Shown here: piece after piece, positions 13,289-22,972 of the stretch | Layout: each line of letters starts with the position of its first letter | Numbering within the stretch: the first letter of the stretch is position 1 | Source: Arthrobacter woluwensis | GTDB lineage: Bacteria; Actinomycetota; Actinomycetes; Actinomycetales; Micrococcaceae | DNA: 64,000 nucleotides | Assembly: GCF_030816155.1 (NCBI RefSeq) | Contig: NZ_JAUSXR010000001.1 | Span: 1-64,000 of the forward strand | Direction: 5' to 3' | Program-made: the position numbers and the translations under genes | Notes under the pieces: model-generated | What the model was told of the DNA's origin: nothing | What the model saw: the letters and a program-made list of their open reading frames with translations, nothing else | The model's database searches: none

Positions 13289-15016
13289 TCAGCGGCGCCT
13301 GCTTCTCGATGAGGTGCCGAAGATGCTGCGACCCAGGTCGCGGCCCAATTGGGTGCCGAGCGACCGCACCATGGAGCGGAGCCCGCCGCCCAGTGCAGAG
13401 CCCAGGCCTCCCATGATGTCACCCATCGGGTTCTGCGCGGGTTCCGGGGCAGGGGGCGGGGGTGCGCTCGGCGCGGGTGCGCTGGGGGCGGGGGTCTGCG
13501 CCGGGGTGCCGGGCACCGAGTGTCCGAGGATCTCCGCCTCGATGCGGCGGGCCTCCTCATCCACGGAGCCCTGGTTCACAGCGCCCTGGTCCGCGGAGCC
13601 CGTGCCCGCCGGTGCTCCCGGCTGCCCGGGAGCACCGGCGACGGGGGTGCCCTGGAGCTTCTCGAACGCGGACTGGCGGTCCGTGGCCTGGCTGTACTTG
13701 GTGGCCAGGGACGACGCCTGGACGACCTGGTTCATGGTGGCGTCATCCGCCGGACCCATGAGCGATTCCGGCGCGCGGAGACGGGTCAGCGCCACCGGAG
13801 TGGGAGCGCCCTTCTCATTCATGACGGTGATGACAGCTTCGCCGATCCCGGCGGAGGTGAGGACCTTGTCCAGATCGTAGTCACTGACCGGGAAGGTGGA
13901 CACCGTGGCTTTGAGCGCCTTGGCGTCGTCCGGGGTGAAGGCGCGCAGCGCGTGCTGGACCCGGTTCGCGAGCTGGCCGAGGACGTCTGCGGGGACGTCC
14001 TTGGGGGTCTGGGTCACGAAGAAGATGCCCACGCCCTTGGAACGGATGAGCCGGACGGTCTGGGTGATGGCCTGCAGGAAGGCCTTGGAGGCGCCGGTGA
14101 AGAGAAGGTGCGCCTCGTCGAAGAAGAAGACGAGCTTGGGCTTGTCCAGGTCGCCGGCCTCCGGAAGAGTCTCGAACAGCTCGGACAGCAGCCACATGAG
14201 GAACGTGGAGAACAGCGCGGGCTTGTCCTGCAGCGTGGGCAGTTCGAGCGCGCTGATGACGCCGCGTCCGTCCGGGGCCGTGCGCAGGAGCTCGGAAGGG
14301 TCGAACTCGGGGAGCCCGAAGAACTGCTCCATGCCCTGGGCCTCCAGCGCCACGATCTCGCGCAGGATGACGCCGGCGGTCGCCTTGGACAGGCCGCCGA
14401 GCTGGGCCAGCGCCTCTTTCCCCTCATCCGAGGTGAGGTACTGGATGACCGCCCGGAGATCCTTGAGATCGTCCAGTTCCAGCTGATTCTGGTCCGCGAA
14501 GTGGAAGATCAGCTGGAGGCTCGACTCCTGGGTGTCGTTGAGGTCCATGACCCGGGACAGGAGGATGGGGCCGAAGCTGGTGATCGACGCCCGCACGGGG
14601 ATGCCCTTGCCGTTGCCGCCCAGGGCGAGGTACTCGACCGGGAACGTCGCGGCCTTCCACTCCTGGCCGAGTTCGGCGGTGCGCGCCAGGAGCTTGTCCC
14701 CGCCCGCGCCGGGCACGGACAGACCGGACAGATCGCCCTTGATGTCGGCCAGGAAGACCGGCACCCCGGCGGCGGACAGCTGCTCCGCCATCATGTGCAG
14801 GGTGACCGTCTTGCCGGTGCCCGTGGCGCCCGCCACGAGGCCGTGACGGTTCATCATGCCCAGGGGCAGCCGGACCGGGGCGTCCTGGTGGACGGCGTCG
14901 TCCACGATCGCCGCTCCCAGCTCGATCACGGGGCCGGAGAAGGTGTAGCCCTCGCGGATCGTCTGGACTTTGTCCTCTGTGCTTTTGGAGTCAGTGCTCT
15001 TGCTGGCCATGGCCAT
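13289..15016 (-). CDS. HerA-like helicase/DUF853 ATPase
   Basis: The 575-residue protein has a Walker A motif GATGTGKT at 63-70, a Walker B LVFFFDEAH at 295-303, and a late conserved FVTQTPKDVP segment. This is the HerA/FtsK-like DUF853 class of P-loop ATPase, for which a role in DNA handling is presumed but substrates are not established. The C-terminus (about 470-560) is Pro/Ala-rich low complexity and ends in a basic SRSRRR tail. It is probably soluble. An internal ATG at 15010 is an equally good start. Confidence 0.88.
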   Translation of the reverse strand: MAMASKSTDSKSTEDKVQTIREGYTFSGPVIELGAAIVDDAVHQDAPVRLPLGMMNRHGLVAGATGTGKTVTLHMMAEQLSAAGVPVFLADIKGDLSGLSVPGAGGDKLLARTAELGQEWKAATFPVEYLALGGNGKGIPVRASITSFGPILLSRVMDLNDTQESSLQLIFHFADQNQLELDDLKDLRAVIQYLTSDEGKEALAQLGGLSKATAGVILREIVALEAQGMEQFFGLPEFDPSELLRTAPDGRGVISALELPTLQDKPALFSTFLMWLLSELFETLPEAGDLDKPKLVFFFDEAHLLFTGASKAFLQAITQTVRLIRSKGVGIFFVTQTPKDVPADVLGQLANRVQHALRAFTPDDAKALKATVSTFPVSDYDLDKVLTSAGIGEAVITVMNEKGAPTPVALTRLRAPESLMGPADDATMNQVVQASSLATKYSQATDRQSAFEKLQGTPVAGAPGQPGAPAGTGSADQGAVNQGSVDEEARRIEAEILGHSVPGTPAQTPAPSAPAPSAPPPPAPEPAQNPMGDIMGGLGSALGGGLRSMVRSLGTQLGRDLGRSIFGTSSRSRRR

Positions 15017-15128
15017 AGCTTAGCGGGAGGGGGTGTCAAAGCTCCTGAACCCGTCAGGCCCCGCCGGGAATCGATGGGGCGGTGCGAGGGCTGGATCTTC
15101 TGTCGGACCCTTGTCGTAGGCTCGTGGC

Positions 15129-15746
15129 ATGACTCACACCCCAGAGGACATCAAGACGACCCTGCACCGTTATCTCCGGGCGCGGCGAACGGGCCTGCTG
15201 GCGAAACTGGACGGACTCGGAGAGTACGATCTCCGCCGTCCTCTGACCCGGACCGGGACCAATCTCCTGGGTCTGGTGAAGCACGTCGCCAGCGTCCAGG
15301 CCGAGTACTTCGGGCTGGTCTTCGACAGACCTTTCGAGCACCCCATGCCCTGGAGCGCTCCGGACGCCGAGGACAACGCGGACATGTGGGTGCCGGAGAC
15401 GGAATCGGTCCAGAGCATCCTGGACCTGCACCACGCCTCGGCCGCTCACAGCGATGCCACCATCGAGGCGCTGGACCTCGACGCCCCGGGCGTGGTGCCC
15501 TGGTGGAAGCCGGAGACGCGGAACGTCACGCTTCACCAGATCCTGGTCCACGTGGACCTGGAGACCGCCCATCACGCGGGCCACGCGGACATCGTGCGCG
15601 AACTGATCGACGGCAGTGTCGGATACACCGCGGGGCATCCGAACCTTCCCGACTTCGATGAGGCCCGCTGGTCCGCGTACCGCGACCGGATCGAGGACGC
15701 GGCTCGCGCCGCTGCAGCCGCTGCGGGGGAGACCGTCCATGAGTGA
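15129..15746 (+). CDS. DinB family protein (DUF664-like)
   Basis: This 205-residue four-helix-bundle protein has the metal-site histidines expected of the DinB/YfiT superfamily: LLGLVKHVASVQAEYF, LDLHHASAAHSD and ETAHHAGHADIVREL. Members are metal-dependent, often thiol-linked enzymes or of unknown function; no specific substrate is indicated. It overlaps the next gene by eight bases, suggesting co-translation. It shares the HHAGHADI-type motif with the second DinB gene at 32690-33232. Confidence 0.88.
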   Translation: MTHTPEDIKTTLHRYLRARRTGLLAKLDGLGEYDLRRPLTRTGTNLLGLVKHVASVQAEYFGLVFDRPFEHPMPWSAPDAEDNADMWVPETESVQSILDLHHASAAHSDATIEALDLDAPGVVPWWKPETRNVTLHQILVHVDLETAHHAGHADIVRELIDGSVGYTAGHPNLPDFDEARWSAYRDRIEDAARAAAAAAGETVHE

Positions 15747-16899
15747 GGAACCGGGCATGCTGGCCGCGTATGACTCTCAGCTGAGGCTCGACGCCGAGGC
15801 CCAGGGCGCGCTGGCGCATCGCCTGCTGCGCTGGTATCCCCGGGAGGGCGTGCTGGTGGAGGCTTCTGCCGTCCCGGAGGGCACCGGGGACGGTCCGTTC
15901 CTCCCGGTCATGACGGCGGTGTTCGCGGGAGAAGCGGGCTTCATCAGCCACGGCGCGGTGGGTCAGGAGGGGAATGCCGCACTGCTCCGCGACGAGCTGA
16001 CCCGTCCGGGACGCCTGGCCGCTCTGGTGGACGCCGGGCTCACCGCCGTGCTGGACCTGGCGGGCGAGGTCGGAGGTCTGGAGGATGAGTCCTCCACCGG
16101 ATCCGGTAGGAGCGGAGCGGCCGGGGGAGAAGCCGACGGCACGGGATTCTCCGCAGACACTGGACTCACCTCAGACGCTGGGCTCGCGGCAAACACGGGG
16201 CTTACAGTTGGCGCTGGGCTCACGGCCGGTGCCGGACCAGTGACGTCCGCGCCTCGGGCCGGGACGGTCCTGCAGGGTGGCTCGCCGCCGGCCGGCACAC
16301 CGGTGCAGGCCCCGCGCCGTCCGCTGTCCACGCTCGAGTGGAAGACCCGCAGCCATGACGGGCTCCCCGGCTTGGGGGATGCTCTCCGGGCGGCGGGCTT
16401 CACGGAGGGCGAGGAGGAGTCGGTGATGATCGGGGACGCCGCCGCGCTCGCCGTCGAGGTTCCTCTTCCCGACGGCGTCAGCCTGCAGCGGGTGCTGACC
16501 CTCGAGGACGCCCTGGCGCTGTGCATCGCGGCGGAGGACGCGTTCGGCGGGAGTGCCGCCGATGCTCCGCGTCGCGCCGCTGATCTGATGGGCCGGCTGG
16601 CCCGTGGAAACGGCACCGAGGCGTGGATGGCGGTGGCCGACGGCGAAGTGGTGTCCGGTGGACGGCTGGAGCCGGTGCCGGGAACCGACTTCGCCGGGAT
16701 CTGGGGTGGCTTCACGCTGGAAGAGTGGCGCGGTCAGGGCATCTACCGGGCCGTGACCGCTCAGCGGGCCCGAGCGGCGCTGGCACAGGGCATCTCCCTG
16801 ATCAACAGCGATTCGACCGACTATTCGCGTCCGATCCTGGAACGGTACGGCTTCGTCCGCGTCACGGGGACCACGCCGTTCGAGCGCGAGTTCGGATAG
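15739..16899 (+). CDS. GNAT family N-acetyltransferase
   Basis: The product has about 386 residues. The C-terminal GNAT domain (about 250-386) has the acetyl-CoA loop region WRGQGIYRAVTAQRARAALAQG and a typical end, PILERYGFVRV. The N-terminal half aligns with the accessory domain of two-part actinobacterial GNATs. Between them, at about 130-185, is a Gly/Ala/Thr-rich stretch of degenerate repeats (DTGLTSDAGLAANTGL...), which looks like a recently expanded linker. ATG at 15739 is supported by a GGGGGAGA ribosome site and overlaps the DinB stop. Substrate unknown. Confidence 0.82.
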   Translation: MSEEPGMLAAYDSQLRLDAEAQGALAHRLLRWYPREGVLVEASAVPEGTGDGPFLPVMTAVFAGEAGFISHGAVGQEGNAALLRDELTRPGRLAALVDAGLTAVLDLAGEVGGLEDESSTGSGRSGAAGGEADGTGFSADTGLTSDAGLAANTGLTVGAGLTAGAGPVTSAPRAGTVLQGGSPPAGTPVQAPRRPLSTLEWKTRSHDGLPGLGDALRAAGFTEGEEESVMIGDAAALAVEVPLPDGVSLQRVLTLEDALALCIAAEDAFGGSAADAPRRAADLMGRLARGNGTEAWMAVADGEVVSGGRLEPVPGTDFAGIWGGFTLEEWRGQGIYRAVTAQRARAALAQGISLINSDSTDYSRPILERYGFVRVTGTTPFEREFG

Positions 16900-16934
16900 A
16901 GCGACGCGTTCAGGGGCTGCGCCGGCTCCGCGAG

Positions 16935-16983
16935 GGAACAGCTGGTGCCCGGATCCGTGGCGGGTCCGGGCACTAACTGTTCC
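16935..16983. terminator. Bidirectional terminator between convergent GNAT genes
   Basis: The arms GGAACAGCTGGTGCCCGGA and TCCGGGCACTAACTGTTCC pair with three mismatches around a short loop, followed by TTT. The hairpin resembles the one at 12147-12203 in its ACAG-TGGTGCCC core. Confidence 0.75.
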
Positions 16984-17022
16984 TTTGCGTTTAAGTAAGG
17001 AGCGTCAGGAGCAGGAGGAGCG

Positions 17023-17580
17023 TCAGGCGGATGGGAGCGGCTTGGTGAAGGCCAGGTGTTTGATCTCCTCCGGGTCGGCGTCGAGGTCGAAGAGGGGCGT
17101 GTACCCCGTGGCAAGGTACAGCGCCTTCGCCTCGGGCTGCCGGGGGCCCGTGGTCAGGTAGACCCTGGTGTACCCGCGGTCCCGGGCCACGCGCTCCAGC
17201 TCCACCAGCACCCGGCGGGCCAGGCCCTTGCGGCGATGCGCGGAGTGCGTCCAGATCCTCTTGAACTCGGCCGTCTCCTGGTCGTAGCGGCGGAACGCCC
17301 CGCCGGCCACCGTCTCCCCGCCTTCCTGCAGGATCAGGAGGGAGCCGTGCGGGGGCTCGAATTCGCTGGCCGGATAGCGGGACAGCTCCTCCTGCGCGCC
17401 GGCTGCGGAGAAGAAGTCGCCGTACCGGGTGGAGTATTCGACGGCGAGTTCGTCCAGCAGCGGCTTCACCCGTGCATCGTGCAGATGCACCTCGATCACC
17501 GTCAGCTCGGGGCTCTCTGAAGGGGCCGGTCCGGCGGAGGATAAGGTGGGTGCGGCCAGGTGGTTCGCGGTGATGCTCAT
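17023..17580 (-). CDS. GNAT family N-acetyltransferase
   Basis: This single-domain acetyltransferase has 185 residues. The acetyl-CoA-binding motif A reads AHRRKGLARRVLVELE, followed by YLTTGPRQPEAKALYLATGY typical of the fold. ATG at 17580 is preceded by GGAAGA. It lies 92 bases after the FAD protein gene on the same strand and is likely co-transcribed with it, divergent from the ABC/monooxygenase operon. N-acetyltransferases in comparable Bacillus operons (yxe, ytm) acetylate S-modified cysteines; that role here is inference from context. Confidence 0.82.
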   Translation of the reverse strand: MSITANHLAAPTLSSAGPAPSESPELTVIEVHLHDARVKPLLDELAVEYSTRYGDFFSAAGAQEELSRYPASEFEPPHGSLLILQEGGETVAGGAFRRYDQETAEFKRIWTHSAHRRKGLARRVLVELERVARDRGYTRVYLTTGPRQPEAKALYLATGYTPLFDLDADPEEIKHLAFTKPLPSA

Positions 17581-17672
17581 GGGATCTTCCGTCTCTGAGG
17601 GGCTGTGTCGGGGGCGGCCCGCGATGCGGTGGCCTGCCGTGGGTGGGTGGAGAAGTCGGGAACGAGGCCGGT

Positions 17673-19646
17673 TCAGGCGCGCAGCCGTTCCGGTGTGGGC
17701 GCCGCGTCCGAGTCGGTGAGCCCGCCGGCCGCGACGTCGTTCAGGGCCTTGAGCAGCCTCCGCGCCAGGGCGTCGTTCTCCCGGAACGGGGCAGCGTTCG
17801 TGCGCGGCCGCGCGAAAGCGGCCGACCCCCACGCCGACGTCCAAGGTCCCACGGCGAACAGGTGGCGCCGCTCCGCGCCGTCGGGCCCCAGAATGCGCTG
17901 CTGCGCATCCACGGCCAGGCGCCCGGAGCTGCTGACACCGGCACGGGTGAGCACCTGCTTCTCCCGTCCCAGCCCACTGCTGCCGAGCTGCCAGAGAGCG
18001 GGATTCCGGGAACCCTCGACGGTCGGTTCGGGAAGGCGGGCCTCCACGAAGACCGAGACGCTCACCGTGTCCTCGCTGCCCGGGAGGGAGGCGACGAACC
18101 GGCCGTTCGACTCGTCCGGCGAGATCACGGCCCCGGGCCCGAGGAAGCGCAGGAACCCGCCGCGGTGCAGCGCGAGCATCTCCTCGAGCCGGTGCGGGGG
18201 CGGACCGGAGTCGATGAAGGAGAAGAAGCCGTGCCACCACTCGTTGATCTCGGCCAGCGCCGACGCGCTCAGCCGCTCCACGGGCACGAGCGTGCCCAGG
18301 GAGAAGTAGGCGTACAGGAAGCCGGTGAAGAGCGCGGTCTGCTCGCTGTGTGTGGGGTCGCTGCGCAGCCGGAGGTCCTCCTCGACATGCCGGAGCACCG
18401 CCGCCTCGCGGTCGGCCAGACTGCCGAGCGTAGGGTCCTGTCCCGTGCCGAGCGGCCGGTCGACCCGCTCGAAGTCCAACTGGTACGCCGGATCCGGGAT
18501 GAAGTCGGCCAGCAGGCGCCGCTGTTCGACTGATCCCCACTCCACGGTGTCCAGTCGACGCTCGAAGGCGTCCCAGGGCCCGTCGACCCGCTCGGGCGAG
18601 GCCGTGAACAGCTCTTTGTAGTACGCGTGGGCTACATCCTTGGCCACGAGAGGCCAGAGATGCTCCCGGAACCCGATCTCGTCCACGGAGTTCAGCAGCG
18701 TCCCCACGGCCTCCTGAGTGAGGTAGCGGGTGCCGCTCGGGGCCGGGCCCCGGAGGGCGACCTGCGGCTTCGCGTGATACGGCACTCCGCGACGGGACCC
18801 TGCCCACAGCCGGGGTTCCCGTCCGGAGGGCACATAGTCGAAGCCGCCCCCGGCCCGGGGCGTGAAGCGCCCGCCACGGCCTTCGAACAGCAGGACCACC
18901 AGGTCGACGAACGCCAGTCCCATACCGGACACCAGCACGTCCTGACCAGGAGCGATGCCCGCGTAGTCCGCGTCGGCGGTGTAGGCCGGCGGGAGGTACA
19001 GGCCGCCGTGCCGTTCGGCGAAGGAGGTCAGGGTGCGCTCGCGGGCGTCCGGTCGGGCGTCGCTGTGCCCCAGGGAGTAGAGCACGACGTCGGCGTCCAG
19101 CGCCGGCCCGGATGCGAGCTGCACGCGGTACCCGGCGTCGTCGTGGTGGACGGCCGTGGCGGTGTCGCGGTGCACGGTGACCCGGGCGCGGGGCGCCAGC
19201 CGCAGCACGGCCCGGTGGAGGAACCAGCGGGCGTAGGCGCCGAAGAGGCGGCGGCTGGGGAAGGACCCGGTGCGCAGGGCCGCGGCCTCGGCGAGCAGGT
19301 CCGGATCCTCCAGGGCAGGGTCGGCGGGGTGGCCGTCGTCGTCCAGATCTCCTGCGGTGAGCAGACCCGCCCAGGCCAGGAGGTCCGGGCCCTCGGCCCG
19401 TGGCCCCGCGCAATGCACGGTGGCGTCGGTGAACAGGGTGATGTCCTGGGCCATGGAGTTGAGCAGCAGACCGGCGTACTGGCTGTGCCGCCAGACGCGG
19501 CCCGACCCCGGCTCCTGAGGATCCACGAGGTGAAGATCCACCGGGCTGCGGAGGAGTTCGGGCGCGCTCGCGGCCAGCCGCTCCAGGACTCCGGCCACGC
19601 GCGGACCCGCCCCGATCATGACGAGCGTGGGCCTGCGGTGACTCAT
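17673..19646 (-). CDS. FAD/NAD(P)-binding protein
   Basis: The 657-residue protein has an N-terminal dinucleotide-binding loop (VMIGAGPRVAGVLERL, residues 9-24) and later FAD-contact features (YAGIAPGQDVLVSGMGLAFVDLV). Architecture and length fit the FAD-NAD(P)-binding family (NAD_binding_9 type) seen in actinobacterial oxidoreductases of unassigned reaction. AGGAGG stands five bases before ATG. It is divergent from the ABC transporter across a 286-base intergenic region and sits upstream of a GNAT gene. A role in oxidising the imported compound is inferred from neighbours only. Confidence 0.82.
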   Translation of the reverse strand: MSHRRPTLVMIGAGPRVAGVLERLAASAPELLRSPVDLHLVDPQEPGSGRVWRHSQYAGLLLNSMAQDITLFTDATVHCAGPRAEGPDLLAWAGLLTAGDLDDDGHPADPALEDPDLLAEAAALRTGSFPSRRLFGAYARWFLHRAVLRLAPRARVTVHRDTATAVHHDDAGYRVQLASGPALDADVVLYSLGHSDARPDARERTLTSFAERHGGLYLPPAYTADADYAGIAPGQDVLVSGMGLAFVDLVVLLFEGRGGRFTPRAGGGFDYVPSGREPRLWAGSRRGVPYHAKPQVALRGPAPSGTRYLTQEAVGTLLNSVDEIGFREHLWPLVAKDVAHAYYKELFTASPERVDGPWDAFERRLDTVEWGSVEQRRLLADFIPDPAYQLDFERVDRPLGTGQDPTLGSLADREAAVLRHVEEDLRLRSDPTHSEQTALFTGFLYAYFSLGTLVPVERLSASALAEINEWWHGFFSFIDSGPPPHRLEEMLALHRGGFLRFLGPGAVISPDESNGRFVASLPGSEDTVSVSVFVEARLPEPTVEGSRNPALWQLGSSGLGREKQVLTRAGVSSSGRLAVDAQQRILGPDGAERRHLFAVGPWTSAWGSAAFARPRTNAAPFRENDALARRLLKALNDVAAGGLTDSDAAPTPERLRA

Positions 19647-19862
19647 GGCTTCCTCCTGGGACGCGGGCCGGGGAACGGCTGCGGGAACGGTCTGGTGGAA
19701 CCCGACCCTAGGAGCGCGGACGGCCCGGAATCCAGCCCCGCCGTCACGCCCCGACGCCGGGGTTCACGGCTCGTCACGGAGCGTCGTGGGGAGCCGCATA
19801 TGGCCCCGTGTGACCCGGAAAGACGCGCCGTGAACGGGGGTGCAGGAATGTGAATCGGCCCC

Positions 19863-19892
19863 TTGAACGTGCCCCTCGACGGTCCATAGATT
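19863..19892 (+). promoter_or_regulatory. Probable sigma-70 promoter of the ABC/monooxygenase operon
   Basis: TTGAAC at 19863-19868 and TAGATT at 19887-19892 are separated by 18 bases, giving a transcription start near 19899, about 34 bases before the permease ATG. The rest of the 19647-19932 intergenic gap has no further obvious site. Confidence 0.5.
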
Positions 19893-19932
19893 GGCACCCA
19901 ATCCCACTGGAACTGATCATCGAGGACTTCCC

Positions 19933-21111
19933 ATGAGTGTCATCACCAACACCCCGGCAGGGCCCCCGGAGGGGGTGCTCGGCCAGCCCGCCGAACCGCA
20001 GAACGCGGCCCCCGCCACGGGCTTCCCCACGACCTTCGACGACGGGACGGAACACCGCCACTCGCTCGGCCTCCTGACCGCGGACGCGGCGGCGGACGGT
20101 GCGACTTCGGACGGCGCCAAGCAGGACGGCGCGACGCCGGCACTCCCGGCCGGCGCGGACCTCCGGGTGGTCCCGGCGCGGCACCCCTGGCGCTGGGTGG
20201 GCACCGTGCTGGTCACGATCCTCGTGGCGGCGATCGCCTACTCGCTGGCCACCAACCCGCGCTGGGAGTGGGGCGTGGTGGCTCAGTGGTTCACCGCGCA
20301 GTCGGTGGTCAACGGCCTGCTGGAGACCCTCAAGCTGACCGTGATCGCCGGAACCCTCGGCTTCCTGCTCGGCTTCGTCCTGGCACTCATGCGGCTCTCC
20401 GCCTCGCCGCTTCTGGTGGGCGTGGCCTGGACGTTCTCCTGGATCTTCCGCTCGACCCCTCTGCTGGTCCAGCTGCTGCTCTGGTACAACCTGGGGTACC
20501 TGTACGAGAAGATCAGCCTCGGCATCCCGTTCACGGACGTCCGGTTCTTCGAAGCCTCCACCACCACGCTGATCAGCCAGTTCGCGGCCGCAGTCCTCGG
20601 TCTGAGCCTCAACCAGGCGGCCTACTCGGCCGAGATCATCCGCGGCGGGATCCTCTCCGTGGACGCGGGGCAGCTCGAAGCAGCCGCGGCCCTCGGCATC
20701 CCGGCCTGGCGGAGGAACACCCGGATCGTGCTCCCGCAGGCCATGCGGGCCATCCTGCCCAACGCGTTCAACGAGATCATCGGCCTGGTCAAGGGCACCT
20801 CCGTGGTCTACGTCCTCGCCTACTCGGAGCTGTTCTACACCGTGCAGGTCATCTACAACCGGACCCAGCAGGTGCTGCCGCTTCTGCTGGTGGCGACCCT
20901 CTGGTACGTGGTCATCACCTCGGTGCTGAGCGTCGCCCAGTACTACATCGAACGCCACTATTCGCGGGGTTCGGTGCGCAATCTGCCGCCGACCCCCTGG
21001 CAGCGCATCCGCGCCAACCTCGCCCCGGGGCGCCGCCCGGCACTCCAGCCCGCGGCCCAGACCACGGCCGAGACCACTGGTCAGGAACCCGCCCGGAAGG
21101 ACCTCCCATGA
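19933..21111 (+). CDS. Amino-acid ABC transporter permease
   Basis: This polar-amino-acid-type permease (HisM/ArtQ family) of about 392 residues has an unusually long hydrophilic N-terminus of some 80 residues before the first membrane helix. The family motifs are NGLLETLKLTVIAGTLGF, AWTFSWIFRSTPLLVQLLLWY and the EAA loop EAAAALGIPAWRRNTRIVLP, which contacts the ATPase. ATG at 19933 follows GAGGA. It overlaps the ATPase start by four bases. As the only permease of the operon it probably homodimerises. Confidence 0.9.
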   Translation: MSVITNTPAGPPEGVLGQPAEPQNAAPATGFPTTFDDGTEHRHSLGLLTADAAADGATSDGAKQDGATPALPAGADLRVVPARHPWRWVGTVLVTILVAAIAYSLATNPRWEWGVVAQWFTAQSVVNGLLETLKLTVIAGTLGFLLGFVLALMRLSASPLLVGVAWTFSWIFRSTPLLVQLLLWYNLGYLYEKISLGIPFTDVRFFEASTTTLISQFAAAVLGLSLNQAAYSAEIIRGGILSVDAGQLEAAAALGIPAWRRNTRIVLPQAMRAILPNAFNEIIGLVKGTSVVYVLAYSELFYTVQVIYNRTQQVLPLLLVATLWYVVITSVLSVAQYYIERHYSRGSVRNLPPTPWQRIRANLAPGRRPALQPAAQTTAETTGQEPARKDLP

Positions 21112-21968
21112 GCACCGTCGAAGCAGCAGCCGCCACGGCAGCCCCGGACACGGCGAAGCAGTCCGTGCGAGGTGACGCCGCCCCCGGGACCGTGGGCCGT
21201 GTCGACATCGTCAACGCCCACAAGAGTTTCGGTCACGTCGAGGTGCTCAAGGGCGTCGACCTGACCGTCCGGCCCGGCGAGGTGACCGTGATCGTGGGGC
21301 CGTCCGGCTCCGGCAAGTCCACCCTCCTGAGGACCATCAACCACCTGGAGACCCTGAACTCCGGCTATATCGCGATCGACGGCGAACCGGTCGGCTACCG
21401 CCTCAAGGGCAACCGGCTGCTGGAGCGCAAGGAGAAGGACATCCTGGCGAAACGGACCGGCATCGGCTTCGTCTTCCAGAACTTCAACCTCTTCCCGCAC
21501 CTGACCGTGCTGGAGAACGTGATCGAGGCGCCCATCGTGGCGCAGGGCCGGAGCCGTGAGGAGGCGACCGCCAAAGCGAAGGTTCTTCTGGACCGCGTCG
21601 GTCTGGCGGACAAGACCCAGGCGTACCCCCGGCAGCTTTCGGGAGGACAGCAGCAGCGCGTCGCGATCGCCCGGGCACTGGCCCTCGAACCCCGCCTGGT
21701 CCTGTTCGATGAGCCCACCTCCGCCCTGGACCCCGAGCTGGTCAACGAGGTCCTGGACGTCATCCGGGATCTGGCCCGCACCGGCACCACGCTGATCGTG
21801 GTCACGCACGAGATGGGCTTCGCCCGGGACGTCGCGGACACCGTGGTCTTCATGGATCAGGGCCGCATCGTCGAATCCGGACCGCCCGCCCAGCTCTTCG
21901 GCAGCCCGCAGCAAGAACGCACCCGGGCGTTCCTCTCCAAAGTCATCGAACCTGCTTTCAACATCTAA
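21108..21968 (+). CDS. Amino-acid ABC transporter ATP-binding protein
   Basis: This 286-residue ATPase of the polar amino acid import family has Walker A GPSGSGKST at 64-72, Q-loop FVFQNFNLFPH, signature LSGGQ at 177-181 and Walker B LVLFDEP at 197-203. The first 30 residues are an Ala-rich extension without homology cues. Start ATG overlaps the permease stop (ATGA) and the lipoprotein gene follows after eight bases, so the three form one importer. Confidence 0.93.
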   Translation: MSTVEAAAATAAPDTAKQSVRGDAAPGTVGRVDIVNAHKSFGHVEVLKGVDLTVRPGEVTVIVGPSGSGKSTLLRTINHLETLNSGYIAIDGEPVGYRLKGNRLLERKEKDILAKRTGIGFVFQNFNLFPHLTVLENVIEAPIVAQGRSREEATAKAKVLLDRVGLADKTQAYPRQLSGGQQQRVAIARALALEPRLVLFDEPTSALDPELVNEVLDVIRDLARTGTTLIVVTHEMGFARDVADTVVFMDQGRIVESGPPAQLFGSPQQERTRAFLSKVIEPAFNI

Positions 21969-21976
21969 GGACCACC

Positions 21977-22972
21977 ATGCTTCACCGCACCGCACCCCAG
22001 CGCGCCCTGGCTCTCGCGGCGCTCGCCGCCGTCGTCGTCCCCACGCTCGCCGCGTGCTCCGACCCGGGGGCCAACGCGGCCTCGGGGCCCACCACCGCCG
22101 CCCGCAACGGCGTCACCTACAACACCTCGCCGCAGCAGGACCGGATCCGGGTGCAGAAGGATGCGACCGCCGCCGCGAAGGTCCCGGCCGCCGTGTCCAA
22201 GGACGGGAAGCTGACGGTCGCCACGAGCGCCGGTTCCATCCCGCTGTCCTTCCACGCCACGGATGACAAGACGCCGGTCGGCAGCGAGCTGGACATCGCC
22301 CAGCTCGTGGCGGACAAGCTCGGCCTGGAACTGGACGTGAAGGTCACGTCGTGGGAGAGCTGGCCGCTGAAGACCCAGTCCGGCGAGGTGGAGACGGTGT
22401 TCTCGAACGTCGGGATCAACGGGGAACGCGTGAAGCTGTTCGACTTCTCCAGCTACCGCGCCGCGTTCATGGGGTTCGAGGCGAAGAAGGACTCCACCTT
22501 GGAGATCAAGGGCTCGGACGACATCTCCGGCAAGAAGATCTCCGTGGGATCCGGCACCAACCAGGAGAAGATCCTGCTGGCCTGGAACAAGGAGCTCGAA
22601 GCCAAGGGCAAGGCGCCCGCGCAGTTGGAGTACTACGCCAATGAGGCGGACACGATCCTCGCCCTGTCCTCCGGCCGCACCGATCTGAACCTCGGCCCCT
22701 ACCCGTCCGCCGTGTACCGGGCGAACACCCGTGACGATCTCAAGGTCGTGGGCAAGGTCAACGCCGGCTGGCCGGCCACCACGCTCGTGGCGGCGGTCGC
22801 CAAGCGCGGCAACGGCCTGGCCGACGCCATCACCGAGGCGCTGAACTCGAGCATCAAGGACGGCAGCTACGCCAAGGTCCTCGCCCGCTGGGGCCTGTCC
22901 GAAGAGGCCCTGCCGGACTCCGAGACCATCACGGCGGAGAACTACGGATCCACCCCGGGAGCGAAGAAATGA
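21977..22972 (+). CDS. Amino-acid ABC transporter substrate-binding lipoprotein
   Basis: The 331-residue lipoprotein has a signal peptide ending in the lipobox LAAC (Cys27). The family-3 solute-binding fold is marked by DKTPVGSELDIAQLVADKLGL. It is clearly paralogous to the orphan lipoprotein at 52257-53246: both share CSDPGANAA, a PQQDR segment, KTPVG and GSGTNQE-ILLAW. The ribosome site AAGGA is five bases from ATG. The stop overlaps the first monooxygenase gene (ATGA), tying import to oxidation. Confidence 0.92.
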   Translation: MLHRTAPQRALALAALAAVVVPTLAACSDPGANAASGPTTAARNGVTYNTSPQQDRIRVQKDATAAAKVPAAVSKDGKLTVATSAGSIPLSFHATDDKTPVGSELDIAQLVADKLGLELDVKVTSWESWPLKTQSGEVETVFSNVGINGERVKLFDFSSYRAAFMGFEAKKDSTLEIKGSDDISGKKISVGSGTNQEKILLAWNKELEAKGKAPAQLEYYANEADTILALSSGRTDLNLGPYPSAVYRANTRDDLKVVGKVNAGWPATTLVAAVAKRGNGLADAITEALNSSIKDGSYAKVLARWGLSEEALPDSETITAENYGSTPGAKK

